Notes: generated from the letters alone by a model not told the origin. A stretch of 64,000 bases of DNA from Pseudomonas sp. UBA4617 (GCF_002386445.1 NZ_DGIR01000010.1:21592-85591), one strand, 5' to 3'. Positions 44,717-53,781 are shown, counted from the stretch's first letter. Numbers and translations are program-made.

Positions 44717-45853
44717 GTGCGCATTGCCTCTGCCTTGCTGGCCGGCCTGCTGAGCCTGGCCGTGCAAGCCGCCCCATCACCCCAGGTAAGCCTGGACCGC
44801 AGCCTGTGGCCCGAGCAGCTGGACAGCCCGGCGCTGTTCGATGTGGCTTCGCGGGCGGAAATCCTTTCGTTCGCCCAGGTGCTGCACGAGAGCGAACTGC
44901 TGGACGACGCGGCATTGACGAGCCGGTTGGCGCTGCGGCAGATAAACATGCAGAAGGTGCGCCTTGTAAGGGCGCGCATGTGGCAGCGCTTGTGGCAAGG
45001 CTATCAACAGGCGCAGCGCAGTTGCGAGCAGGACGCATCGTTCTGCTACCCGGTTAGCTCGATGGCGGAGTTACGCACCCAAGCGGCGACGTTCGCTGCA
45101 GATGTAGGCACGTTCTACACTGGTTGGGTCGAGCCCAGCCACCAGTTCCATGTTCAGTACCTCGACGAACAATTGCGCAAGGCTGCCTTGCTGCCACAGA
45201 CCAGCAGTGAGGTGGAGCGGCTGTCGGCGCGCGAGCGCAATGGTGATGAACTGAATGACCGCATGTTCCTGCTGACCTTCGTCGGTGGGCCCGGGCCGCA
45301 GGGCGGCACGACCGACCAGCTCACCGATTACCTGCGTCGACAGAAGCTTGCAGGGACGTTTTTCGTGCTCGGCAACCGCCTGCAGCAACGCCGCGACGCC
45401 GGCGCGGCGACCGCCTTGCGCCAGCTTTATGGTGGCCAGTGCGTGGGCATCCAGGGCTGGGAATATCGCTCCCATGCACAGTGGACGGGCTGGCAGGACT
45501 CGCTGCGGCGCAGCCAGGCGCGGGTGCAGGCCGACCTGCCGCAACAGTACGTGCCGTTGTTCCGGCCACCTTATGGGCAGCGCCGCGCCGACGGCGAGAC
45601 GTTCATGGCCAGCCAGCAACTGCGGGTATCGTTGTGGGATATCGATGCTCAGGATGATGGAGCACTGACGGCGCAAGCCTCGGCGCAGCGGGTGCTGACC
45701 TTGATGCTGCTGTGGCGCAAGGGGGTGATCCAGTTCCATGACAGCCTGCCCAAGGCGCAGCCGGCAGTGGACTGGTTGCTGCGCAATACCGCGCAGAGCG
45801 GTATCGGCTGGGAAGGCTGCCGCGAGTATGGGTACCGCGAACCGGGGGTGTGA
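44717..45853 (+). CDS. Polysaccharide-deacetylase-like protein with altered catalytic motif
   Basis: A 378-residue secreted protein with a signal peptide (R-I-A-S-A-L-L-A-G-L-L, cleavage near V-Q-A-A) and a GTG start. The C-terminal half has NodB-fold features: R-P-P-Y-G at 283-287, D-I-D-A-Q-D-D, and I-Q-F-H-D-S at ~339-344. However, motif 1, normally T-F-D-D-G-P, reads T-F-V-G-G-P (187-192), so both metal/catalytic aspartates are gone, and motif 2 has only one likely histidine (H253). It may be a non-catalytic polysaccharide-binding protein or a diverged enzyme. The first ~170 residues have no recognised domain. Confidence 0.78.
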   Translation: MRIASALLAGLLSLAVQAAPSPQVSLDRSLWPEQLDSPALFDVASRAEILSFAQVLHESELLDDAALTSRLALRQINMQKVRLVRARMWQRLWQGYQQAQRSCEQDASFCYPVSSMAELRTQAATFAADVGTFYTGWVEPSHQFHVQYLDEQLRKAALLPQTSSEVERLSARERNGDELNDRMFLLTFVGGPGPQGGTTDQLTDYLRRQKLAGTFFVLGNRLQQRRDAGAATALRQLYGGQCVGIQGWEYRSHAQWTGWQDSLRRSQARVQADLPQQYVPLFRPPYGQRRADGETFMASQQLRVSLWDIDAQDDGALTAQASAQRVLTLMLLWRKGVIQFHDSLPKAQPAVDWLLRNTAQSGIGWEGCREYGYREPGV

Positions 45854-46125
45854 CTTCTGACTGTAGTCCCCTCTGGCGCTGCCGCCAAGGCCCCTTCGTC
45901 ATTCGGCAAAATAAACTTCAAAAAGTCGTAAAAACGCTTTTTCCGGTCATGGTTTTTGCGGTATGAAGAAACCAGACAGCCGATTCCTGCAGCACAGGTG
46001 GCGTCATCCAGGCCCACCTAGCCAGGTTCGCTTCCCGCCCGTAACAACGCGGATACGGGGAGAACGGCAGTCACTCTGCGGCGTAACAGAGCACGCCGTG
46101 TGGCTTCGACATAAGGTGACCGAGT

Positions 46126-47520
46126 ATGGATGACCAAGGACGCAACCCTTCCTCCAGCAAGCCAATCCTGTATGTGCTCGATACCAACGTCCTGATTCAC
46201 GACCCCAACGCGTTACTCAACTTCGAGGAGCACCATGTCGCCATCCCGATGACGGTGCTGGAGGAACTCGACAAGCTCAAGGCCGGCAAACAGAGCATCG
46301 CTGCCGAATGCCGCCAGGCCATTCGCCTGATCGACCAGACCCTCGGTGACGCCTCGCCCAGCGATGTCGAGCAGGGCGTGCCGATCCAGCGTGGCAAAAG
46401 CGGGCCCAAGGGCTTCCTGTCGATCCTGATGACCCCGCGCAACGAGCCCAATAAGCTGCTCCCGGAAAACCTAAACGACAACATCATCATCAACCAGCTG
46501 CTCGAAGTACGGGCCCGGCGCACCGACCTGGACGTGGTGCTGGTCACCAAAGACATCAACATGCGCCTGAAGGCACGTGCCTGTGGCATCGCGGCCGAGG
46601 ACTACAGCACCGACCAGTTGGTCGATGACGTATCCTTGCTATCCAAGGGCTACCATTCGGTCAGCGGTTCGTTCTGGGACCGGGTGAGCAAGGTCGATAC
46701 CCGCCAGGAGCGTGGCCGCACCTGGCACCGGGTGCAACTGACCGACAACCTGCCGGCGGTGCATGTCAACGAGTTCATCATCGACGAACAGGGCTTCGTC
46801 GGCTGGATCAAGGGCATCCGCAACGACGAGCTGCTGTTGCTCGACCTGCACCAGGAGCCGCTGCTGCACCAGGAGGCGTGGGGCCTGAAACCGCGCGATA
46901 TCCACCAGAGCCTGGCGCTGTTCGCCTTGCTCGACCCGGATATCCACCTGGTCAACCTGACCGGCGCCGCCGGTTCCGGCAAGACCATCCTGGCGCTGGC
47001 CGCGGCCATCGAGCAGACCATGGTCAGCAAGCGCTACCGGCGCATCATCGCCACCCGCAGCGTGCAGGGGCTGGACCAGGAGATCGGCTTCCTGCCGGGC
47101 ACCGAGGCGGAGAAGATGGAGCCCTGGCTGGGCGCCATTACCGATAACCTCGAAGCCTTGCACATGGATGACGAAAGCACCCATGGCAGTGTCGAGTACA
47201 TCCTTGAGCGTGTGCCGTTGCAGTTCAAGTCGCTGAACTACATCCGTGGTCGCAGCTTCCAGCAAAGCCTGATCCTGATCGACGAGTGCCAGAACCTGAC
47301 GCCGCACCAGATGAAAACCATCATCACCCGTGCCGGCTCCGGTTCCAAGGTGGTCTGCCTGGGCAACCTGGCGCAGATCGACACCCCCTACCTGTCCGCC
47401 ACCAGCTCGGGCCTGACCTACCTGACCGAGCGCTTCAAGGACTTCCCTCATGGCGTGCACATCACCCTGCAGGGCGTGCCCCGCTCGGTGCTGGCCGAGT
47501 ACGCCGAGTCGCACTTGTAA
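46126..47520 (+). CDS. PIN-domain/PhoH-family ATPase
   Basis: A 464-residue protein. The N-terminal PIN nuclease-like domain has Y-V-L-D-T-N-V-L-I-H-D-P (~residues 14-25) and E-E-L-D-K-L-K; the C-terminal PhoH domain has Walker A A-A-G-S-G-K-T-I-L-A (~283-292) and Walker B L-I-L-I-D-E-C-Q-N. PhoH2-type proteins are RNA helicase/ribonucleases. The ATG has AAGGTG seven bases upstream. The 272-base gap before it shows no gene. Confidence 0.9.
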   Translation: MDDQGRNPSSSKPILYVLDTNVLIHDPNALLNFEEHHVAIPMTVLEELDKLKAGKQSIAAECRQAIRLIDQTLGDASPSDVEQGVPIQRGKSGPKGFLSILMTPRNEPNKLLPENLNDNIIINQLLEVRARRTDLDVVLVTKDINMRLKARACGIAAEDYSTDQLVDDVSLLSKGYHSVSGSFWDRVSKVDTRQERGRTWHRVQLTDNLPAVHVNEFIIDEQGFVGWIKGIRNDELLLLDLHQEPLLHQEAWGLKPRDIHQSLALFALLDPDIHLVNLTGAAGSGKTILALAAAIEQTMVSKRYRRIIATRSVQGLDQEIGFLPGTEAEKMEPWLGAITDNLEALHMDDESTHGSVEYILERVPLQFKSLNYIRGRSFQQSLILIDECQNLTPHQMKTIITRAGSGSKVVCLGNLAQIDTPYLSATSSGLTYLTERFKDFPHGVHITLQGVPRSVLAEYAESHL

Positions 47521-47528
47521 AGCCATGC

Positions 47529-47552
47529 GGCCGGGCAGTTCGCTGCCCGGCC
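47529..47552 (+). terminator. Rho-independent terminator with TTCG loop
   Basis: GGCCGGGCAG-TTCG-CTGCCCGGCC is a perfect 10-bp stem with a UUCG tetraloop, followed by TTTTC. It ends the phoH-like transcript. Confidence 0.88.
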
Positions 47553-47657
47553 TTTTCATGGGCGCTCCGGCGGAGAGGCCGATCCAGTTGGTGCAGCCCC
47601 CTGCTCAAACCTGACCCACAGGTTTACACTGCCAGTTCCCTTCACAGGAGCAGAGCA

Positions 47658-48128
47658 GTGCTGACACATCTTGATTCCCAGGGGCGGGCCAACATGGTCG
47701 ACGTCACTGAAAAGGCCGTGACCGAGCGCGAGGCCAGCGCCGAAGCACGGGTGCGCATGTTGCCGCAGACCTTGCAGATGATCGTCGACGGCGAACACCC
47801 CAAGGGCGACGTGTTCGCGGTAGCGCGCATTGCCGGGATTCAGGCGGCGAAGAAGACCAGCGACCTGATTCCGTTGTGCCACCCGCTGATGCTGACCAGC
47901 GTAAAGGTGGAACTCAACGCCGAGGGGCAGGATGCCGTGCGCATCGTTGCCCGCTGCAAGCTGGCCGGGCAGACCGGCGTGGAGATGGAAGCGCTGACCG
48001 CTGCCAGCGTAGCCGCGCTGACGATTTACGACATGTGCAAGGCTGTGGACAAGGGCATGGTCATCGAGCAGGTGCGCCTGCTGGAAAAACTCGGTGGCAA
48101 GAGCGGCCACTACAAGGTGGAGGCGTGA
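47658..48128 (+). CDS. moaC: Cyclic pyranopterin monophosphate synthase MoaC
   Basis: A 156-residue enzyme of molybdenum-cofactor synthesis. The family motifs G-D-V-F-A-V-A-R-I-A-G-I-Q-A-A-K-K-T and I-P-L-C-H-P-L (~73-79) and G-V-E-M-E-A-L-T-A-A-S are present. It converts the MoaA product to cPMP. The start is GTG at 47658 with AGGAG eight bases upstream; the longer frame is rejected. It overlaps moaD by one base. Confidence 0.96.
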   Translation: MLTHLDSQGRANMVDVTEKAVTEREASAEARVRMLPQTLQMIVDGEHPKGDVFAVARIAGIQAAKKTSDLIPLCHPLMLTSVKVELNAEGQDAVRIVARCKLAGQTGVEMEALTAASVAALTIYDMCKAVDKGMVIEQVRLLEKLGGKSGHYKVEA

Positions 48129-48373
48129 TGAAGGTCAAGGTGATGTACTTCGCCCGTTACCGCGAACTGCTGGGCCTGGATGTCGAGCGGGTGGAGGGCG
48201 CGTTCAAGGTGCTGGACGATGTGCGCCAGGCCTTGGTGGCCAAAGGTGGGCAATACCAGGTGCTGGCCGAGCAAAACCTGATGTGCGCGCGCAACGAAGA
48301 GCTGTGCAAGCTTGATGAACCGCTGGAAGAGGGCGATGAGGTAGCGTTCTTCCCGCCGGTGACCGGAGGCTGA
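48128..48373 (+). CDS. moaD: Molybdopterin synthase small subunit MoaD
   Basis: An 81-residue ubiquitin-fold protein ending in the required F-F-P-P-V-T-G-G, whose C-terminal Gly-Gly is thiocarboxylated to deliver sulfur. It starts within the moaC stop and lies 2 bases before moaE. Confidence 0.96.
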   Translation: MKVKVMYFARYRELLGLDVERVEGAFKVLDDVRQALVAKGGQYQVLAEQNLMCARNEELCKLDEPLEEGDEVAFFPPVTGG

Positions 48374-48375
48374 AC

Positions 48376-48822
48376 ATGGCAGTGCGAGTGCAGGAGGGCG
48401 CGTTCGACCCAGGTGCCGAAACCAATGCCATGCATGCGGCCAATGTCGGTGTGGGCGCGGTGGTTGCCTTTGTCGGCTATGTACGGGACTTCAACGATGG
48501 CCGGGAAGTGGCAGGGATGTTCCTTGAACACTACCCAGGCATGACCGAAAAGGCCCTGGGCAAGATCGTGGTCGAGGCCGAGCAGCGTTGGCCGTTGCTC
48601 AAGGTCGAGGTGCTGCACCGCATCGGTGCGCTGGAACCGGGTGAGCCGATCGTCTTCGTCGGCGTGGCCAGTGCCCACCGTCAGGCGGCGTTCGATGCGT
48701 GCAACTTCATCATGGACTACCTGAAAACCCGGGCGCCGTTCTGGAAGAAGGAGGACACCCAGGAGGGGCCGCGTTGGGTCGAAGGGAAGCAGAGTGACCA
48801 GGATGCTGCCGGGCGCTGGTAG
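48376..48822 (+). CDS. moaE: Molybdopterin synthase catalytic subunit MoaE
   Basis: A 148-residue protein with G-A-V-V-A-F-V-G-Y-V-R-D (~31-42), L-E-H-Y-P-G-M-T, H-R-I-G-A-L-E-P-G-E (~78-87) and the active-site region P-F-W-K-K-E. It combines with MoaD to convert cPMP to molybdopterin. GGAGG lies five bases before the ATG. moaA and moaB are not in this window. Confidence 0.96.
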   Translation: MAVRVQEGAFDPGAETNAMHAANVGVGAVVAFVGYVRDFNDGREVAGMFLEHYPGMTEKALGKIVVEAEQRWPLLKVEVLHRIGALEPGEPIVFVGVASAHRQAAFDACNFIMDYLKTRAPFWKKEDTQEGPRWVEGKQSDQDAAGRW

Positions 48823-48854
48823 ATCCTTGTTTGATGGCCGGGGCGGAGCCCCGG

Positions 48855-48935
48855 TTCGCGGGTGAACCCGCTCCCACAGGTATTGCACAGGTCCGAAAGC
48901 TATGCAGTACCTGTGGGAGCGGGTTTACCCGCGAA
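48855..48935. repeat. REP-element pair (inverted)
   Basis: Arms 48855-48887 and 48903-48935 are 33-base inverted copies differing at two positions, with a 15-base spacer. They lie between the convergent moaE and rhlB genes. Confidence 0.88.
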
Positions 48936-48949
48936 AAGGCCGGTACAGG

Positions 48950-50407
48950 TCAGTGGTGCTTGCGCGGCACCGGCTTCAACAGCTCATCCGGCGGCATCTC
49001 GCACTTGATCTTGCGTCCCAGCAAAGCTTCGATCGCCGGCAACTGGTAGGAATCATCCTCACCGGCAAAGCTGATCGACACACCACTGGTACCGGCACGG
49101 CCGGTGCGGCCAATGCGGTGCACGTAGTCGTCCGGGTCTTCCGGCAAGGTGAAATTGATCACGTGGCTGATGCCGTCGATGTGAATGCCACGCCCGGCGA
49201 CGTCGGTAGCCACCAGCACGGTAATGCGCCCTTCGCGGAAATTCTCCAGGGTACGGATTCGCTTGTGCTGTGGCACGTCGCCCGACAACTGGGCGGCGTT
49301 GATGCCGTCGCGCACCAGTTTTTCCTCGATGCGCCGCACTTCGTCCTTGCGGTTGGCGAATACCATCACCCGTTCCCACCTGTTCTGGGTCACCAGGTTG
49401 TACAGCAGCTTGTATTTGTCGCTGCCGGCCACCGCATAAACGTGCTGCTCCACCGTTTCGCTGGCCACGTTCTCCGGTTCGATCTCGACGATGGCCGGGT
49501 TGGTGGTCCACTGTTTCGCCAGGTTCATCACGTCGTCGGTGAAGGTGGCGGAGAACAGCAAGGTCTGGCGCTCGCTTTTCGGCGGGGTCTGACGAATGAT
49601 CTGGCGAACCTGGGGGATGAAGCCCATGTCGAGCATGCGGTCGGCTTCGTCCAGCACCATGACCTCGACCATGTCCAGTTGCACCTCGCCACGCTGGTTG
49701 AAGTCCAGCAGGCGGCCGGGCGTAGCAACCAGGATGTCGCAGTGGCGCGCTTCCAAGGCCTTGAGCTGCTTGTCGAAGTCCATGCCGCCGACGAAGCTCA
49801 TGACGTTGAGGCCGGTGTACTTGGTCAGTGCAACGGCGTCCTTGGCGATCTGTACCACCAGTTCGCGGGTGGGGGCGATGATCAGCGCGCGCGGTTCACC
49901 CATGTAGCGTTCCTTGGGCGGAGGCGTCTGCTGCAACTGGGAGATGATCGAGATCAGGAACGCAGCAGTCTTGCCGGTACCGGTCTGGGCCCGGCCAATC
50001 GCGTCCTGGCCACGCAGGGTATAACCCAGCACCTGCGCCTGGATCGGCGTGCAGTACGGGAAGCCCAGGTCGTGGATGGCGTGCATCAGTTCGTTGGACA
50101 GCTTGAAGTCGTGGAAGCGGGTCTTGCCTTCCTGCGGCTCGACCACGAAGTCTTCCGGTTTCCACAGGCTGGCCTGCGGCTTGGGCTTGCGCTCGCGGCG
50201 CGGTTTGTCCTTGGCCGGCTTGTCGGCGGCCGGCGCAACGACAGCAGGTTGTTCAGCCTTGGGCGTAGGGTTGGCGCGAGGGGCGGGCGTTTTTGCCGCC
50301 GGCCGGGCCTCGCTGGCAGGCGCAGGCGCCGCCACGCTGGCAGCAGGAGCGGCGGCCTGTGGCGCGGCGTCTCCCTTGCCGAATATTTTCTTGAGTGCCT
50401 TGAGCAC
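48950..50407 (-). CDS. rhlB: DEAD-box ATP-dependent RNA helicase RhlB-like
   Basis: A 485-residue helicase. After an Ala/Pro/Lys-rich low-complexity N-terminus (~10-80), all core motifs are visible: A-Q-T-G-T-G-K-T (motif I), P-T-R-E-L (Ia), V-L-D-E-A-D (II), S-A-T (III) and H-R-I-G-R-T-G-R (VI). RhlB works with RNase E or PNPase in RNA decay. RhlB versus another RhlE/RhlB paralogue is judged by length and by synteny as remembered. Confidence 0.9.
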   Translation of the reverse strand: MLKALKKIFGKGDAAPQAAAPAASVAAPAPASEARPAAKTPAPRANPTPKAEQPAVVAPAADKPAKDKPRRERKPKPQASLWKPEDFVVEPQEGKTRFHDFKLSNELMHAIHDLGFPYCTPIQAQVLGYTLRGQDAIGRAQTGTGKTAAFLISIISQLQQTPPPKERYMGEPRALIIAPTRELVVQIAKDAVALTKYTGLNVMSFVGGMDFDKQLKALEARHCDILVATPGRLLDFNQRGEVQLDMVEVMVLDEADRMLDMGFIPQVRQIIRQTPPKSERQTLLFSATFTDDVMNLAKQWTTNPAIVEIEPENVASETVEQHVYAVAGSDKYKLLYNLVTQNRWERVMVFANRKDEVRRIEEKLVRDGINAAQLSGDVPQHKRIRTLENFREGRITVLVATDVAGRGIHIDGISHVINFTLPEDPDDYVHRIGRTGRAGTSGVSISFAGEDDSYQLPAIEALLGRKIKCEMPPDELLKPVPRKHH

Positions 50408-50507
50408 GATCGTCTCATCAACTGGTTAAGGAATGTACGCCGGCAGTGTAAAGCAAGATTCGGGCGCGGCGTAGTGGCTTGGGCTTACAACTACAGATGG
50501 CTTCTGC

Positions 50508-51164
50508 TTATTGCAGTTGCCTGGCCAACCAGTCGTGGATATCGCCCAGCTCTTCTACCACCACTTCGTGCTCCATCGGGTATTCATGCCAGCGGGCGGC
50601 AACGCCCCAGGTATCCAGGTACTCGAAAGCGGTGCGGCCCATGGACGGGATCACCACCGGGTCGTGCACGCCATGCAGACACAGGGCGGGGGTGCGTTGC
50701 TGGCAGGCGCTCAGCTGATGCTGGTCATTGAAGGTCGGCGCATAGGTCGACAGGGCAATCACGCCACCCAGGGCTTCCTGCCACTTTATATAGGCAGTGT
50801 GCAGCACCACTGCGCCGCCCTGGGAAAAACCGGCAAGGAAAATTCGCGACAGGCTGACACCTTTGGCTTGCTCGGCCTTGATCAGGGCAATCACTTGTTC
50901 GGCCGACTCCTCCAGCTGTGCCTCGTCGATGGCACGGGCAGGGGTCATGGCCTTGATGTCGTACCAGCTGGGCATGGCATAGCCGCCGTTGATGGTCACC
51001 GGGCGGGTGGGGGCCTGGGGCATGATGAAGCGGGTACTGAGCAGGCGCTCCTGCATGAATTCGGCGACTGGTAGGAAGTCGTAACGGTCGGCACCCAGAC
51101 CGTGCAACCAGATCACACAAGCGTCTGCGGTTTTCTGCGGTTCGAGAATCAGCGGGTTGGTCAT
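50508..51164 (-). CDS. Carboxylesterase/phospholipase, alpha/beta hydrolase
   Basis: A 218-residue alpha/beta hydrolase of the acyl-protein-thioesterase/EstB type. The nucleophile is in A-G-F-S-Q-G-G-A (~112-119), the acid in H-G-V-H-D-P-V-V and the histidine in E-Y-P-M-E-H-E-V. The N-terminus has W-L-H-G-L-G-A-D. It hydrolyses short-chain esters in the cytoplasm; the natural substrate is unknown. The start at 51164 is standard; a longer frame adds 31 unconserved residues. Confidence 0.92.
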   Translation of the reverse strand: MTNPLILEPQKTADACVIWLHGLGADRYDFLPVAEFMQERLLSTRFIMPQAPTRPVTINGGYAMPSWYDIKAMTPARAIDEAQLEESAEQVIALIKAEQAKGVSLSRIFLAGFSQGGAVVLHTAYIKWQEALGGVIALSTYAPTFNDQHQLSACQQRTPALCLHGVHDPVVIPSMGRTAFEYLDTWGVAARWHEYPMEHEVVVEELGDIHDWLARQLQ

Positions 51165-51301
51165 GACTGCTCCGAAAGTGTGCGGGTCTCGTTGTGGCGT
51201 GCGTGAAAAGAAGGCGCTGGAAATGATTGTCTGAAAAAGAATGTCGCAACGATACAACTTTCCCTACTTGACGAGCGCTTAATCGCTACAGCCAGACAAT
51301 C

Positions 51302-51317
51302 TGGTACGCGCTTTGCA
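51302..51317 (+). promoter_or_regulatory. Sigma-54 promoter for aapJQMP
   Basis: TGGTACG-CGCT-TTGCA fits the -24/-12 pattern TGGCACG-N4-TTGCW with one substitution. It lies in the 332-base gap before aapJ, implying control by nitrogen (NtrC/RpoN) and a leader of about 170 bases. P. putida amino-acid uptake genes are commonly under RpoN. Confidence 0.78.
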
Positions 51318-51330
51318 ATTCAACCTCCGA

Positions 51331-51366
51331 TGCAAAGGGCAGGCCGTGACGGTAACACCCTTTGCA
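51331..51366 (+). promoter_or_regulatory. Stem-loop at the 5' end of the aap leader
   Basis: TGCAAAGGG (51331-51339) pairs exactly with CCCTTTGCA (51358-51366), with an 18-base loop. If transcription starts near 51329, this stem caps the 5' end of the messenger and may protect it from decay. Confidence 0.55.
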
Positions 51367-51496
51367 CGCGAAGGCTGTCATAGAACAGCCCATTGCGCCA
51401 ATTGACCCAATAACAAGCCAATACGGGTCGGATACGCCTCAAAAGGGTGCGGTGCAATTCCGGCTCGATACAACAAGAGCGATTTGGAGGTTGTGA

Positions 51497-52525
51497 ATGA
51501 AGATGTTGAAAACCACCCTGGCAGTCCTGACCGCTGCCGCTGCACTGGGCGCCGTGAGCAATGCCCAGGCCGGCGCCACCCTCGATGCGGTGAAGAAGAA
51601 GGGCTTCGTCCAGTGTGGCGTGAGCGACGGTCTTCCAGGCTTCTCGGTACCTGATGCGCAGGGCAAGATCGTTGGTATCGACGCCGATGTGTGCCGTGCC
51701 GTCGCCGCTGCCGTGTTCGGCGACGCGACCAAGGTCAAGTTCAGCCAGCTCAACGCCAAGGAACGCTTCACCGCGCTGCAGTCGGGCGAAGTCGACGTGC
51801 TGTCACGCAATACCACCTGGACCAGCTCGCGCGATGCCGGCATGGGCCTGGTGTTCGCCGGTGTCACCTATTACGACGGCGTCGGCTTCCTGGTCAACAA
51901 GAAGCTGGGCGTTTCCAGCGCCAAGGAACTCGATGGCGCGACCATCTGCATCCAGGCTGGTACCACCACCGAACTGAACGTATCGGACTTCTTCCGCGCC
52001 AATGGCTTGAAATACACCCCGATCACCTTCGACACCTCCGACGAAAGCGCCAAGTCGCTGGAGTCCGGCCGTTGCGACGTGCTGACCTCGGACAAGTCGC
52101 AACTGTTCGCCCAGCGCTCCAAGCTGGCCGCGCCGGGCGACTACGTGGTGCTGCCGGAAACCATCTCCAAGGAGCCGCTGGGCCCGGTGGTGCGTAAAGG
52201 CGACGAAGAATGGTTCAGCATCGTCAAGTGGACCCTGTTCGCCATGCTCAACGCCGAAGAGGCCGGCATCACCTCGAAGAACGTCGAAGCCGAGGCCAAG
52301 GCCACGAAGAACCCGGACGTCGCCCGCCTGCTGGGTGCGGACGGCGAGTATGGCAAGGACCTCAAGCTGCCCAAGGACTGGGTAGTGCAGATCGTCAAGC
52401 AAGTCGGCAACTACGGCGAAGTGTTCGAGAAGAACCTGGGCCAGGGTACCGACCTGAAGATCGACCGTGGCATGAACGCCCTGTGGAACAACGGCGGCAT
52501 CCAGTACGCACCACCGGTGCGCTGA
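51497..52525 (+). CDS. aapJ: General L-amino-acid ABC transporter, periplasmic binding protein
   Basis: A 342-residue binding protein with a signal peptide (~1-23, A-Q-A-G) and the SBP_bac_3 fold: V-Q-C-G-V-S-D-G-L-P-G-F-S, V-D-V-L-S-R-N-T-T-W-T near 97 and L-G-P-V-V-R-K-G-D near 225. It binds a range of L-amino acids. GGAGG lies seven bases before the ATG. It is the most distal from the following genes (67 bases), with a strong hairpin in between. Confidence 0.94.
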   Translation: MKMLKTTLAVLTAAAALGAVSNAQAGATLDAVKKKGFVQCGVSDGLPGFSVPDAQGKIVGIDADVCRAVAAAVFGDATKVKFSQLNAKERFTALQSGEVDVLSRNTTWTSSRDAGMGLVFAGVTYYDGVGFLVNKKLGVSSAKELDGATICIQAGTTTELNVSDFFRANGLKYTPITFDTSDESAKSLESGRCDVLTSDKSQLFAQRSKLAAPGDYVVLPETISKEPLGPVVRKGDEEWFSIVKWTLFAMLNAEEAGITSKNVEAEAKATKNPDVARLLGADGEYGKDLKLPKDWVVQIVKQVGNYGEVFEKNLGQGTDLKIDRGMNALWNNGGIQYAPPVR

Positions 52526-52534
52526 TGGCTGCAC

Positions 52535-52561
52535 CCTGCGGCGGCATCCTGCCGCCGCAGG
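52535..52561 (+). promoter_or_regulatory. Intercistronic hairpin between aapJ and aapQ
   Basis: CCTGCGGCGGCA-TCC-TGCCGCCGCAGG is a perfect 12-bp stem with a three-base loop and no T-run. Such hairpins after binding-protein genes usually protect the upstream messenger and raise expression of the binding protein over the permeases. Confidence 0.75.
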
Positions 52562-52592
52562 TTGTTCGGAACCCTACTTTCCGGGGCACTTC

Positions 52593-53771
52593 ATGCAAAA
52601 TCGAATTGGCGCACAAAAGGGGTTATCCCTGAGCGATCCACGTGTGCGTGCGTGGCTGTTCCAGATCCTCACGATAGCCTTCGTGGTCGGTCTGGGCTGG
52701 TACCTGTTCCACAATACCCAGACCAACCTGCAACACCGAGGTATCACCTCGGGCTTCGACTTCCTCGAACGCAGTGCCGGCTTCGGCATCGCCCAGCACC
52801 TGATCCCCTACGTGGAATCCGACAGCTATGCGCGGGTGTTCGTCATCGGCCTGCTCAACACCCTGCTGGTGACCTTCATCGGCGTGGTCCTGGCGACCAT
52901 CCTCGGCTTCATCATCGGCGTGGCACGGCTGTCGCCGAACTGGATGATCAACAAGCTGGCGACCGTGTACGTGGAAACCTTCCGCAACATCCCGCCGTTG
53001 CTGCAGATCCTGTTCTGGTACTTCGCCGTGTTCCTGACCCTGCCAGGGCCGCGCGGCAGCATCAACTTCCAGGACACCTTCTTCATCAGCAACCGTGGCC
53101 TGAACATGCCTGGTGCGTCCATGGCCGACGGCTTCTGGCCGTTCGTCATTGCCCTGGGCCTGGCCGTACTGGCCATCGTCGTGATGGTGCGCTATGCCAA
53201 CAAGCGCTTCGATGAAACCGGCGAGCCATTCCACAAGTTCTGGGTGGGGCTGGCACTGTTCATCGCCATTCCGGGTGCCTGTGTACTGCTGTTCGGCGAC
53301 CCGGTGCACTGGGAAGTGCCGCAATTGAAAGGATTCAACTTCGTCGGTGGCTGGGTGCTGATTCCCGAGTTGCTGGCGCTGACCCTGGCGTTGACCATCT
53401 ATACCGCCGCGTTCATTGCCGAGATCGTACGTTCCGGTATCCGTTCGGTCAGCCATGGCCAGACCGAGGCCGCGCGCTCGCTGGGCCTGCGCGAGGGCCC
53501 GACCCTGCGCAAGGTGATCATCCCCCAGGCACTGCGGGTGATCATTCCGCCGCTGACCAGCCAGTACCTGAACCTGGCGAAGAACTCGTCACTGGCGGCC
53601 GGTATCGGCTACCCGGAGATGGTCTCGCTGTTCGCCGGTACCGTACTCAACCAGACCGGCCAGGCCATCGAGGTGATTGCCATCACCATGAGTGTCTATC
53701 TCGCCATCAGCATCAGCATTTCGCTGCTGATGAACTGGTACAACAAGCGCATTGCGTTGATCGAGCGGTGA
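52593..53771 (+). CDS. aapQ: General L-amino-acid ABC transporter permease AapQ
   Basis: A 392-residue permease with about eight helices, longer than ordinary HisQ-type permeases, as is usual for AapQ. The EAA loop is T-E-A-A-R-S-L-G-L-R-E-G-P-T-L-R-K-V (~290-307). A large insert lies between the first and second transmembrane groups. It pairs with AapM to form the channel. Confidence 0.94.
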   Translation: MQNRIGAQKGLSLSDPRVRAWLFQILTIAFVVGLGWYLFHNTQTNLQHRGITSGFDFLERSAGFGIAQHLIPYVESDSYARVFVIGLLNTLLVTFIGVVLATILGFIIGVARLSPNWMINKLATVYVETFRNIPPLLQILFWYFAVFLTLPGPRGSINFQDTFFISNRGLNMPGASMADGFWPFVIALGLAVLAIVVMVRYANKRFDETGEPFHKFWVGLALFIAIPGACVLLFGDPVHWEVPQLKGFNFVGGWVLIPELLALTLALTIYTAAFIAEIVRSGIRSVSHGQTEAARSLGLREGPTLRKVIIPQALRVIIPPLTSQYLNLAKNSSLAAGIGYPEMVSLFAGTVLNQTGQAIEVIAITMSVYLAISISISLLMNWYNKRIALIER

Positions 53772-53781
53772 GGATACGCCA

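Noticed and set aside
45854..46125. Possible small gene between the deacetylase-like gene and phoH
   Set aside because: Frames here have no ribosome-binding site or recognisable product; I see nothing beyond a likely promoter region.
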